Below are positions 1 through 9,422 of a stretch of DNA of 64,000 nucleotides, one piece after another. Source of the DNA: Zea mays (taxonomy: Eukaryota > Streptophyta > Magnoliopsida > Poales > Poaceae); the NCBI RefSeq assembly GCF_902167145.1, contig NC_050099.1, forward strand, positions 9,996,434-10,060,433, given 5' to 3'. Made by a program: the position numbers and the translations under genes. Under the pieces are notes generated by a model, which was not told where the DNA came from, did not search any database, and was given only the letters and a program-made list of their open reading frames with translations. Positions within the stretch are counted from its first letter, which is position 1. Each line of letters opens with the position of its first letter.

Positions 1-630
1 AACTTAGCATCATATGTTGCCCGAGGAGGGTTACGATGCGGCTTCATACCCTTAGAGGTATGAAGGCAGAGGACATATGCATTGCATTCATATGCATATA
101 TTGAAGTGATATTTACAGATGATGTGGTTTTATACCCTTAGAGGTATGAAGATAGAGGACATACACATTGCATTCCTATGCATACATTGAAGTGATATTT
201 GCAGGTATTGTTGATGCAGGGAAGTGTTATACAACCTATTGTGGTTGTTCGAGGATATGAGATGGTATTGGTTATATTGGGACTACTGAGTTCTATATCT
301 ACAAGTATTTCTGATCTTAATTGTGATTCTTTTAAAATGTTGATTAATTCAATTTGTGGTTTAAATATCTCGTCAAAACAATTAGCTTGCTGAGATGTTT
401 CATCTCACTCTTGCATTACTCAATGCAGGTGTTTGTTGCTCATCAAGGGGAGTGGGAAGTAGCAGCACATCCACCTTCACTCTCATAATAACGCTGCCGA
501 GGTGCAGTCATGATTTAATTAGAAACTTCTTGTCAAAGAATGTTTCTTTTTAACTAGTCGTGCGCACTGGTTAATTCAGTTCATGTCGTTATGGTTGTCT
601 TCCCATTGCTAGCAGATTATTAATGGCTAT
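1..630 (-). mobile_element. LTR fragment of element F-left (distal part)
   Basis: This stretch is the reverse complement, with scattered substitutions, of 48,880-49,658. Joined to 10,009-10,162 it makes about 790 bp from one end of a long LTR, which runs off the left edge of the window. Element A split it at 630: GCTAT is present at 626-630 and again at 10,009-10,013, and the uninterrupted copy near 49,030 shows the expected join. Orientation is inferred: the other copy, read from its TGTAACACC end, contains the AT-rich leader-like text usual for the sense strand of Del/Tekay LTRs. A 64-codon ORF at 199-393 is kept in both copies but resembles nothing I recognise. Confidence 0.75.
49..206. 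repeat. 86-bp tandem duplication inside F-left LTR
   Basis: The words CCCTTAGAGGTATGAAG, AGAGGACATA, GCATTGCATTC and TTGAAGTGATATTT occur twice in order, starting at 49 and 135 (period 86). The second unit is partial. The same duplication is present in inverted orientation near 49,480-49,620, so it is a family feature older than both insertions. Each unit starts with a small palindrome, CATACC...GGTATG. Confidence 0.8.
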
Positions 631-1216
631 TGTTGGGGACTCGTTCTCAAGTGCTATGAATTAAGAACAAGGCAACATAAAATGTTAAATGTCAACGTCC
701 TTCGTCCATGAAACATTATTCCCTTGAGGATAATGGGTCTTGGACGAAGGTTGATGAGAGTAAAATTACGAAGTTTAGATCTTCGTACTAAGATTTCAAT
801 AGATATTGCAAGATGACATAAAATAAAAGGTACAAAAGAGATAAACAAGTCATAGACGAATTATATTATATTTTCTTAATATATCCAATCATTGAATACA
901 ATAATACCTCTGCCTTGACAAAAGGTTGAATTCCAGAATATGCGGTTGCAGTTACCAGAATCCGTGAACAGTAAGGGAATACTGTTCACTATTTATAGGC
1001 ACAGGGCGCAGCCTGTGAGGGATTACAAGTATGCCCCTTATAAAAGTTTATAACATTGACTCAGACTTTTATGGACTAAAAGGTCATTCTATCTTTAAGT
1101 CGGTTTGTAATACCGAAGCTTCATGAAGAGGGACCTTCGGCCATCTTATACAAACAGCTTCAGCCGAAGGCCGCTTCTTCCTAGAAGACCTTCGGCGACG
1201 AAGCACAGGCCCAACA
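631..1216 (-). repeat. 3' LTR of element A
   Basis: 586 bp, TG...CA ends (TGTTGGGG... and ...GGCCCAACA on plus). Apart from two substitutions near its start it reads the same as 9,423-10,008. Sense is minus, so its upstream boundary is the PPT at 1,217. It contains the TATA box (about 989-998, minus), the palindrome at 964-989 and the U5 hairpin at 699-750. Confidence 0.95.
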
Positions 1217-1230
1217 GTAGCCCCTTTCGC
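1217..1230 (-). other. Polypurine tract of element A
   Basis: On minus the bases immediately before the 3' LTR read GCGAAAGGGGCTAC. The same position in C (43,433-43,444) and B (19,236-19,247) reads GCGAGGGGCTAC. Position and purine content fit the plus-strand primer site of reverse transcription. Confidence 0.85.
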
Positions 1231-1473
1231 GGTGCTAGATCGTTTTTCGTAACGAGCTTGATCCGTGAAAAAAGTCTCTTAAGCTTCGGAGCGCCGAAGG
1301 TCTAAAAAACACCTTCCCTGAGCTCGTTGTCGAGAAACGATTCAATTTCTCAGCGTGTAGCGGCCCCACCTTTCAGAGTTACTGTTCGGTCTCTGCGGTC
1401 CACCACGCAGCGAGTGCGAGCGGGTGTCCGCCTGGTGTAAAAATCCTGGCGCTTCGCCTTCTTACCTGCAGCA

Positions 1474-1485
1474 CTATATAAACAG
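1474..1485 (+). promoter_or_regulatory. TATA box of the antisense gene in A
   Basis: CTATATAAACAG lies 176 bp before the antisense ATG at 1,650, inside the non-LTR part of the element. C has GGCGTATAAATAAGA on minus at 43,281-43,292 (about 150 bp before its ATG), and B has GGCATATAAATAGAAA at 19,081-19,093. Three independent copies with a TATA box at this place support a dedicated promoter reading away from the 3' LTR. Function is inferred. Confidence 0.7.
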
Positions 1486-1649
1486 ACCAGTAGGTGTGAA
1501 GTTACCACAGCATTCATTGCTATTTGCACTGTTTTGCTGCAAAAATTTTTAACCGTCGTCGAAGCTTGTCTGTCGGAATCGAACGAAGCTCCTGTTTGAA
1601 ACCTGCTTCGGAGGAAGAAAGTATTAAAGTTCCACAAGTTCATAATTAA

Positions 1650-4544
1650 ATGGCCAGAGTGCGCTCTACCGCCAGGGTTGAACGTGAGGGGGACGAAACT
1701 GAAGCTTCGGAGACTGTCCCCATTTCCGAAGCCATGCAGCGATCCGGGCTAGTGACTTCGGAAAAGATTCCTAGTGAAGATGCAGAACAAGCAATCGCTG
1801 AAGTAGAGGAAGAAGATATTGAGGAAACTGATCCCGAAGATGATTATCGCATTGCTATGCCAAGCAAACCCAGCCATTTGGACTTCGGGAAATCTACTGT
1901 TTCGAAGGCTGATCTGTCCAAGATGGTAAAATCGGGCTTTTTTACTGAAAATCAGAAGAAGCTATTGCGCTTCGGGGGAGAACAGACTACCCCAAAGCCG
2001 GAGAAGGATGAAATTGTTATTTTCAAAAGCTTTCTAAAAGCTGGATTAAGATTCCCCCTTCATGGGATTATTGCAGAGGTACTGAAGAGGTTCGGTATTT
2101 ATTTTCACCAGCTGACCCCTAACGCTATCGTCAGACTTATTGTTTATATCTGGGCACTCCGAAGCCAAGCAGTGGAACCATTTGCGGACAGCTTTTGCCG
2201 GGTTCACGAGTTGCATTATCAAACAAAGGCTAGAAAGGATGGATTGCACGACAATTTTGGTTGCTATAACTTCGCCTATCGGAAATCTACAAAGTTTCCT
2301 GTAATTAGCTACCGAAGCAAATGGGCAGCAGACTGGAAATCAGAGTGGTTCTATGTTAAGGTTAATGACGACAAGGAAAAACTTGTGCAAAGTCCACTCG
2401 AATTAATTTTCGGAGAAACCCGACCTCGCTGCAATATGACACCCGAAGGTCCAACGCAACAAGCAATGAATGAATTCAGAATTATTGCAGAGCATATCAG
2501 CACAAGGGACCTGGTTCAAGAGTTTTTGGCTTTCAAAGTTTTTCCCAGTTTAAAAGAATGGGAAATGCCGAAGCTACAGGGGGAAAAGAAAGAAGGTGAA
2601 CTTGTACGTTTACCTTACTACTTCAAGTTTAAGAAATACTTTAAAACACCTTGCCAAGAGTGGCTGGAAACGATTGAAGCGATGTGCAATGAAATACTTG
2701 GCAATTATTCTAAAAAAGAAGATCAGTTGATGACCGCAGCCTTCGGCACCCGTCCGAAGCGAAGACTAAACCGAGTGCTGGACGCCCTGGGTTTCGAATA
2801 CCCTGATTACGAAAATTTGAACAAAGGTGCCGGAGGCCAAAAAAGGAAGAGGATAACTGAAGCCTTAAATGAAGATGAAAAAGAACTATCAAAGAAGAAA
2901 ATTCCGAAGAGGAAGGAAGCATCTTCTCCGAAGCATAAAATATCCGACGAAGAAACCCCCGCATCACCCTCTGTCGCTGACGTTGAGGAAATTCTGAAGG
3001 TAATGACTGAATCCTTACCTGCGAAGCTAAGTCCACTGAGGCCCCGACTGACAAAGTTTTTTCAGAAGGACAAGGAGCCCGAAAAATCGAAGAAAGTAAT
3101 CAAAGCGAAAAGACAAAGAATTATCACTGTGACAGAAGTAATTGACAAGACACCGCCAAGAGCTTCAGCTCAGAAAACACCAGCGGCTGCGGAAGGGACA
3201 GATATTGAAATTGTACCTTCGGAGGTCGCAGCTGCCGAAGCTGCCGCAGCTGAAGATTTGAACCTGGAGAGCACAATCGCACACATTGACAAAATACTGC
3301 TAGACATGGCTGCAGAAGAAGCTACCACCGCCGCCGAAGAGGCCGCGACCGCAGCGTCGGAGAAAGGGAAAGAAATTGCTGATGAAGCTTCAGAGAACGA
3401 AGCGTTCATATTCCAGAATTTAGTTGGAGAAAAACTGTCAAAAGCTGAAAGAGAAGAGCTTAGAGAATATGCAAAATCCTGCGGATACAAACCTGGAGCA
3501 CTCCTCTTCGGAGGCATTGATGACGAAAAATTAGATTGTATTCGAGATCAAACTGGGGCCAAAGTTATCGGTACTCTGTCAAAGAGTATCGGTTTTCCGA
3601 AGCTAGAAACAGACATCAGCCGCTACCGACGACAGCATATCGTTGGTAGCTTATTTTATTCCAATTTCAAGGTGAACTATCTTTCCCTTAACCTTTATTG
3701 TTTCTAATAACGAGAACATGTCTGACGAAGGTTGTTTCCGTGCAGAGTATGCTATTGAGCAAAGCCTTGAAAATGCAGCAAGATTTTGAAGACAAGAAAC
3801 ACGAAGTTATAATTGAAAATTTGGAAAGCAAAATAAAGGAGCAATCGGATGTTATCGAGAAAAAGAACTTTGAGCTCCAGGCAACCGAAGGTTCATTGGC
3901 GGAAGCTGAAGCAAAAATAACAGAACTGAACACGAAGCTTCTCCGCCAGTCTGAACAGTTCGAACGAGAAAAGCAAGATCTTAATGCAAAACTTGAAGCC
4001 GAAGCTCAACGAAATTCGGATTTGAGAAAACTATTGACAAGCCTTCAAGAAAAATGTCTGGAATTTAGCAACAAATGCATTCATCGATTAAGAAAAATTT
4101 TTCACTTAGTTGGAGCCAGCAGTGAAAAATTCGTCCCCTCAGCTGAAGATTTACCGAAGACCTTCGAACATATTGAGGGTGAGATTGATGAGCTCGACGA
4201 AGTCATAGCTGGGCACGGTGACTTCTGTGCCTGGGTGGCTTCTCGAGGCACTGCTGCAGCCTTCCTGAAAGCTGGCTGCGATCATGGAAAAATTGTCAAT
4301 AGGCCAAATTTCACTTTATCACCATCAATCCTGGATGACATTCCTGATCTCGCCCGAAGTATCTCTAATAGATTTGTAAAAATGATATGGACAAAAGGTG
4401 GGCGAGAAAAGGCTGGAGACGAAGCTCGTAGCCACCTTGAACCAGTAAGAAACCATACCTTGTGCTTACCTTTTCTTGCAAGCTCGATTTTGACTTTCAA
4501 CGACCTTATTCATGTAGGATGACGAAGCCGAAGCCGATGATTAA
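1650..4544 (+). CDS. Antisense spliced gene of element A, PF04195-like plus coiled coil
   Basis: Proposed exons are 1,650-3,671, 3,746-4,444 and 4,518-4,544 (916 codons with stop). Exon 1 (674 aa) has an acidic N-terminus, then at about residues 119-243 the pattern GLRFPL...HQLTPNAIVR...FCRVHELHYQ...EWFYV, which I recognise as the Pfam 'putative gypsy type transposon' domain (PF04195), then a Lys/Ala/Glu-rich low-complexity part. Exon 2 (233 aa) begins with a long coiled coil and carries GDFCAW...GCDH, matched in C by GDICAF...GCEH. Intron 1 has GT/AG ends and the same phase-0 place as in B and C. Intron 2 and the tiny exon 3 are less certain, because exon 3 does not match B or C. It lies antisense to pol, between the 3' LTR and the repeats. 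Antisense ORFs are known in Tat-lineage elements; their biochemical role is unknown. Confidence 0.75.
3672..3745 (+). other. Intron 1 of the antisense gene in A
   Basis: 74 bp, from AAG|GTGAAC to TTTCCGTGCAG|AGT. Removing it keeps the frame, lysine codon to serine codon, and aligns the next residues (SMLLSKAL) with GLILSNAL after the equivalent intron in B and C. C has an intron of the same length at 41,032-40,959, and B one of 68 bp at 16,971-16,904. Confidence 0.75.
4445..4517 (+). other. Candidate intron 2 of the antisense gene in A
   Basis: 73 bp, CCA|GTAAGA to ATTCATGTAG|GAT, phase 0, giving a short acidic tail and a stop at 4,542-4,544. Without splicing the frame continues to 4,522 with a tail unlike those of B and C. 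Donor and acceptor are acceptable plant sites, but C uses a phase-1 donor here, so the position is not conserved exactly. Confidence 0.5.
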
Positions 4545-5040
4545 AAATGACGCCGAAGCTGAAGCTCCTTGGAGATTAAACAGTAGACTGTAGACAGTAC
4601 TTGAGAAACTTTTGAGATAACTTTTGTAAATGTAACTAAAACTTGTCTTTAATGAATTCTGTTCATACCTTGTAATATATCCTTATCCTTCCATTGATGT
4701 ATGAGAAATGCTTTGATGTGGACGAAATTTTCTTTTTTGAGCCGAAGGCGAAAAAACACCTTCCCTTCTTTTCGTACGCAACGAAGCATAGAAAACAACA
4801 TTTTCCTTCTTTCCGAAGCTCTCCTTTTTATACACGAAGCATAGAAAACAACATTTTTCTCTCTCTTTTTTTTTATTTTGCCGAAGCAACCGCTTATACC
4901 ATGAAGATGATTATCCTACATATGCCTAGATGAATGTTTATGAATGCAAATGTTATGATGTAATGCGATGTGCAAATGAATGGCCAAACAATCACACCTC
5001 AAGCCATACTCATAGCCATTATTTCCTTAATCACACCTCA
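4545..5040. other. Region downstream of antisense gene in A
   Basis: AT-rich, no credible gene. It holds the conserved polypurine motif (4,750-4,770) and probably the 3' end of the antisense transcript. Short ORFs here on both strands overlap each other and are not conserved. Confidence 0.6.
4750..4773 (-). other. Conserved internal polypurine motif, candidate second PPT (A)
   Basis: On minus this reads GAAAAGAAGGGAAGG followed by TGTTTTTTCG. B (15,739-15,762) and C (39,780-39,804) carry the same word in the same place, downstream of the repeat array and just past the end of the antisense gene, although flanking sequence differs. A shorter copy, GGGAAGGTGTTTTTT, recurs near the true PPT (1,303-1,318 minus). 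A central PPT role is a guess from purine content and position. Confidence 0.5.
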
Positions 5041-5250
5041 GCTCTGCATCCCCTTAGGAACGACTTTGGAGCTTCTTCGCCTTTACTTTTGGCGGAATCA
5101 GCGTTGAGTTTTCGCTGTAAGCTCTGCATTCCCTTAGGAACGACTTTGGAGCTTCTTCGCCTTTACTTTTGGCGGAATCAGCGTTGACTTTTCGCTGTAA
5201 GCTCTGCATTCCCTTAGGAACGACTTTGGAGCTTCTTCGTTTTTACTTTT
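5041..5250. repeat. 80-bp tandem repeats in element A
   Basis: Units start at 5,041, 5,121 and 5,201 (two full and one partial) with the core GCTCTGCATTCCCTTAGGAA then CGACTTTGGAGCTTCTTCG. The core is the reverse complement of the repeat core in B (15,097-15,490) and C (39,256-39,435), because A is in the opposite orientation. The array lies between the 3' end of pol and the 3' end of the antisense gene. Confidence 0.9.
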
Positions 5251-5425
5251 CGGCACTCGATGGTGCGTTCTCAGTTTTTACATTTACATTCCTTGGGGGG
5301 TTTTGCTCTTATAGAACTAAAAAAGGAAATTACATGTGATGGCCCCATTAAAAACCTTTCTCCCCCTTCGGAAAGGAAAAGGGTGCCATGAAAGAAAAAT
5401 AAAAAATATGAAAAATTACATCGAA

Positions 5426-8400
5426 TTATACATAATATCGCCGAAGCTCATCCGCATTCCAAGATCTAGGAATGTCGTTGCCGTCCATATCCTTCAATCT
5501 GTATGAACCGGGTCTTGACGAAGATGCTACTAAGAAAGGTCCATCCCATTTCAACTGTAACTTGCCCACTGTTTCTGGGTTGGCCACTCTCCGAAGCACC
5601 AAGTGTCCTGGCTCAATATTCTTTAGCCGAACCTTTCTATCTCGCCATTTAATTGTTTCGGCTTGATATTTGTTGATGTTTTCCACGGCTTGCAACCTGA
5701 TCCCTTCTAAAGCATCTTTTTCCACAGAATAATCAGCTTCGGGACCTGATGCTGCCGAAGCTACTACCCTTATTGATCCGGTTTTAGCTTCTTCTGGAGT
5801 TATTGCTTCGTCACCGAATAATAACTTGAATGGGGTAAAGCCTGTAGACCTTGATGTTGTTGTATTATGGCTCCACACCACTTTGGTTAACTGATCTGGC
5901 CACTTTCCCCTTGGTTGATTGAAGATTGACTTCATTATTCCTGTCATTATAATGCCATTGGCTCTTTCAACGAGTCCATTTGACTCCGGATGTCTGACTG
6001 ATGCAAAATGGATCTTCGTACCAATTTGATCACAGAAATCCCTAAAAGCTTCGGAGTCAAACTGTGTTCCATTATCCACAGTGATAGCCTTTGGTACCCC
6101 GAAACGACAAACAATATTCTGCCAGAAAAACTTTTGGACGGTGGCCGAAGTTATTGTAGCTAAAGGCTTTGCCTCAATCCATTTAGAAAAATATTCCACC
6201 GCCACTACAACATATCTTAGGTTCCCTTGGGCCGGTGGTAACGGACCTAACAAGTCAAGGCCCCACCTTTGCAATGGCCAAATGGGTTGTATGAGCTGTG
6301 TTAAAGACGAAGGTTGTTTTTGATCTCGTGCACATTTCTGACAACCTTCACACTTTTGGACTAATTCCGCTGCATCCGAAGCTGCCTTCGGCCAATAAAA
6401 TCCTTGGCGGAAAATTTTTCCAAGTAACGGCCTAGATCCAATGTGAGATCCACACAGGCCTGCATGTATTTCTTTCATCAACTCTATACCTTCGGTTCTG
6501 GATAAACACTTGAGTAGCGGAGCACAAACTCCATGCTTGTACAACTCTCCTTCTATCATGACATATGGACGAGCTCTTGCCTCTATCCTCCTGTTATAGG
6601 CTTCGTCATCTGAAAGGAATTTACCCTGAAGATAAGAGATGATCTCAGTCCTCCAATCTTCGCTATAAACAGGAGATATATTGAGGACTGCTCTTTCAAG
6701 AAGTTCCACCGAAGGTGCTTTTATTGTTTCGAAGAAGACATCCGAAGGTAAGGGCAGCCCCTGTGCTGCTGACTTAGCTAGCAAATCAGCATGCTCATTT
6801 TGTCCCCGAGGGATATTTTTGACAGAAAATCCCTCAAAGGAAGCTTCAACTCTCCGAACCATGTCCAGATACTTTTCAAGCTTCGGATCTTTAGCCTTGC
6901 AACTCTTGTCGATATGACCCGAAACAACTTGGGAATCAGTTTTAAGAACAGCCCTTCTGATTCCCATTGCTTTTAGCTTCCGAAGACCCAGAAGCAGGGC
7001 TTCGTACTTGGCAATGTTGTTTGTGCAACTAAAATCAAGCTTTGCCGCATAACAAGTTTTAACTTTGGAAGGTGAAACCAACACAGCAGCCGCTCCCGCT
7101 CCGAAGGTTCCCCAGGACCCATCGCAAAACACTGTCCATGCTTCGGTGTCTTTATTTGCTTCTTCCTCCTGAGCCCCTGGCGTCCAGTCAGCAATGAAGT
7201 CTGCTAACGCCTGGGACTGAATCGAAGATCTATGAACATATTCAATACAAAATTCATTGAGCTCTGCAGCCCATTTTCCAATCCTTCCAGTAGCTTCTCG
7301 GTTCCTCATAATATCCTTCAGAGGTTGTGAAGAAGGAACAATTATGTTGTAAGCTTGAAAATAGTGCCGAAGCTTCCTGGATGCCATCAAAACAGCATAT
7401 AACACCTTCTCTAATTCTGTGTAGTTTTTCTTTGATATACTAAGAACTTCAGATACAAAATATACTGGGACCTGTTTCCTGGCTTGGCCATCAAGCTTCT
7501 CCTGGACAAGTGCTGCACTTACCGCTGAGTGCGAAGCTGCCACATATAATAATAAAGGAGCCCCTGGCATAGGTGGAGTTAGTGCTGTTAGATCTATTAA
7601 ATACTGCTTCAGCTCTTCGAAGGCCTTCTGCTGGATTGGTCCCCATTGAAAGACTTCGGCTGACTTCAGCACTTCGAAGAATGGTAAGTTTCTCTCTGCT
7701 GATCTGGATATGAATCTATTGAGAGATGCCAACCTTCCTGTCAATCTTTGAGCCCCCTTTTTTGTAGTTGGTGGCTCCATCCGAAGTATAGCTTCAATCT
7801 TACTTGGATTAGCTTCAATTCCCTTTGTTGAAACCAAGCATCCTAGAAATTTCCCCTTCTTTACTCCGAAGACGCATTTTTCTAGATTCAACTTTAAGCC
7901 AGCTTGTCTGAAACTGGCGAAGGTCTCCTGCAAGTCAGCAATATGATTCTCCTGCTTCGTGCTTTTTACAATGATGTCATCAACATAAGTTAGCACATTT
8001 CTGCCTATCTGAGACTGGAGAACCTTCGCAGTCATTCTGCTGAAACTTCCTCCAGCGTTTTTGAGCCCCTCAGGCATCCGAAGATAACAATATGTGCCAC
8101 TTGGAGTTATGAAGCTAGTCTTTGGCTCATCTTCCTTCTTCATCCAAATTTGATGATAGCCTGAATAACAGTCTAACAGACTCATGAGCTCTGAAGAAGC
8201 TGCTGCATCAACTAAAGAATATATCCTTGGCAATGGGAATTCATCCTTCGGACAAGCCTTGTTAAGGTCTGTAAAATCGATACACATTCGCCACTTGCCA
8301 TTGGCCTTTTTTACCATAACAGTATTAGCTAACCATTCTGGGTACTTTACTTCTCTGATAACTCCTGCACTGAGGAGTCTTCTGACTTCGTTGCGAGCAC

Positions 8401-9379
8401 CTTCGGCCTTATCATCTGACATTTTCCGAAGCCTTTGCTTTCTGGGTCTGAAGGATGGATCGACATTGAGCGAATGCTCAATAACATCCCTATTAACTCC
8501 GCAGAGATCATTGGCTGACCATGCAAAAACATCTTTGTTGTTGAACAAAAACCTTATCAAGGTTTTCTCTTGTTCTTCGGATAACTGAGAGCCCAACAGC
8601 ACCTTCTGCTCTGCTATATCCTCACATAAGAGCATGGGCTTCGGCTGATCTGCTGAAGCTGCTTTCTCCCTTCTGAATTTGTACTGTTCACAAGCTTCAG
8701 CTCCATCTATGTTATGGATTGCTTTTGAATCAGTCCAGTTTCCTTCGGCCCTTCTGGCAGCTTCCTGGCTTCCATGAATAGCGATGGGTCCTTGATCCAA
8801 AGGTATCTTCATGCAAAGATAGGCAGGGTGAAGAATTGCTTCAAAAGCATTGAGGGTGCCACGACCAATAATTGCATTGTAAGGATATTCCATGTCAACA
8901 ATGTCAAACACAACTTGCTCAGTTCTAGTGTTGTTGATGAACCCAAAGGTCACTGACATGGTAATCTTGCCCAGTGCTACAATTTGTCTTCCTCCGAAGC
9001 CACAGAGAGGATGGGTAGCATCATGAATCTTATCTTCTGGCTCTTGCATTTGTCTGAAGGCCTTAGCAAATATGATGTCAGCTGCACTGCCTGTGTCAAC
9101 CAAGACATTGTGGACCAGAAATCCTTTGATAACACAAGAGATAACCATGGCATCGTTGTGTGGGTAATCCTTGAGCTGAAGGTCCTCTTGGGAGAAGGTA
9201 ATAGGAATGTGAGACCATCTTGACTTGATGAAGGGTCCTTGCACCCCAACATGCTGTACCCTTCTCTGTGCTTCCTTCTTTTGTTTCTTGTTAGCTGGCT
9301 CTGAGGACGAACCACCTGTGATTGGGAGCACCAGCTTCGGGTCCGAAGCAGCTCCAGCTTGATCGTTGAACGAAGCCAT
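5426..9379 (-). CDS. pol: Pol polyprotein of element A (PR-RT-RH-aRH-IN), no Gag
   Basis: Intact 1,317-aa ORF. Start chosen at 9,379 (MASFNDQ); the frame is open further upstream only because it crosses PBS and LTR. Retropepsin DTGSA at residue 95. Reverse transcriptase about 325-530 with YVDD at 465-468. A first RNase H about 600-700 lacks clear catalytic acids. A second, archaeal/plant-type RNase H begins with FCDGSWG (D753) and continues with E793, D815 and D865. Integrase has H972, H979, C1010 and C1013 as zinc ligands and D1042, D1102, E1138 (D-x35-E). No chromodomain. The double RNase H is the mark of the Tat lineage. Gag is absent: only ~94 residues precede the protease motif, with no capsid or zinc knuckle. 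It would process and integrate cDNA if packaged by Gag from elsewhere; element C is the obvious candidate. Confidence 0.93.
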   Translation of the reverse strand: MASFNDQAGAASDPKLVLPITGGSSSEPANKKQKKEAQRRVQHVGVQGPFIKSRWSHIPITFSQEDLQLKDYPHNDAMVISCVIKGFLVHNVLVDTGSAADIIFAKAFRQMQEPEDKIHDATHPLCGFGGRQIVALGKITMSVTFGFINNTRTEQVVFDIVDMEYPYNAIIGRGTLNAFEAILHPAYLCMKIPLDQGPIAIHGSQEAARRAEGNWTDSKAIHNIDGAEACEQYKFRREKAASADQPKPMLLCEDIAEQKVLLGSQLSEEQEKTLIRFLFNNKDVFAWSANDLCGVNRDVIEHSLNVDPSFRPRKQRLRKMSDDKAEGARNEVRRLLSAGVIREVKYPEWLANTVMVKKANGKWRMCIDFTDLNKACPKDEFPLPRIYSLVDAAASSELMSLLDCYSGYHQIWMKKEDEPKTSFITPSGTYCYLRMPEGLKNAGGSFSRMTAKVLQSQIGRNVLTYVDDIIVKSTKQENHIADLQETFASFRQAGLKLNLEKCVFGVKKGKFLGCLVSTKGIEANPSKIEAILRMEPPTTKKGAQRLTGRLASLNRFISRSAERNLPFFEVLKSAEVFQWGPIQQKAFEELKQYLIDLTALTPPMPGAPLLLYVAASHSAVSAALVQEKLDGQARKQVPVYFVSEVLSISKKNYTELEKVLYAVLMASRKLRHYFQAYNIIVPSSQPLKDIMRNREATGRIGKWAAELNEFCIEYVHRSSIQSQALADFIADWTPGAQEEEANKDTEAWTVFCDGSWGTFGAGAAAVLVSPSKVKTCYAAKLDFSCTNNIAKYEALLLGLRKLKAMGIRRAVLKTDSQVVSGHIDKSCKAKDPKLEKYLDMVRRVEASFEGFSVKNIPRGQNEHADLLAKSAAQGLPLPSDVFFETIKAPSVELLERAVLNISPVYSEDWRTEIISYLQGKFLSDDEAYNRRIEARARPYVMIEGELYKHGVCAPLLKCLSRTEGIELMKEIHAGLCGSHIGSRPLLGKIFRQGFYWPKAASDAAELVQKCEGCQKCARDQKQPSSLTQLIQPIWPLQRWGLDLLGPLPPAQGNLRYVVVAVEYFSKWIEAKPLATITSATVQKFFWQNIVCRFGVPKAITVDNGTQFDSEAFRDFCDQIGTKIHFASVRHPESNGLVERANGIIMTGIMKSIFNQPRGKWPDQLTKVVWSHNTTTSRSTGFTPFKLLFGDEAITPEEAKTGSIRVVASAASGPEADYSVEKDALEGIRLQAVENINKYQAETIKWRDRKVRLKNIEPGHLVLRRVANPETVGKLQLKWDGPFLVASSSRPGSYRLKDMDGNDIPRSWNADELRRYYV

Positions 9380-9398
9380 CAGCTCGAAAAGTGGAAGT

Positions 9399-9422
9399 GA
9401 GTTCACCGGAGGTGGGCGCCAA
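9399..9422 (-). other. Primer-binding site and leader start of element A
   Basis: On minus, directly after the 5' LTR: TTGGCGCCCACCTCCGGTGA and ACTC. C (37,357-37,380) is identical, B (13,389-13,412) is the same, and E (10,205-10,228) has one change. The first ~12 bases act as tRNA primer site; which tRNA I cannot settle by eye. Confidence 0.85.

Noticed and set aside
654..848. 64-aa ORF identical at 654-848 and 9,446-9,640 (minus)
   Set aside because: Identity is due only to LTR duplication in A; it covers the U5 hairpin and is not conserved in B or C.
3170..3517. 115-aa minus-strand ORF opposite the antisense exon of A
   Set aside because: Ala/Ser-rich mirror of the Ala/Glu-rich coding strand, with no conservation in C.
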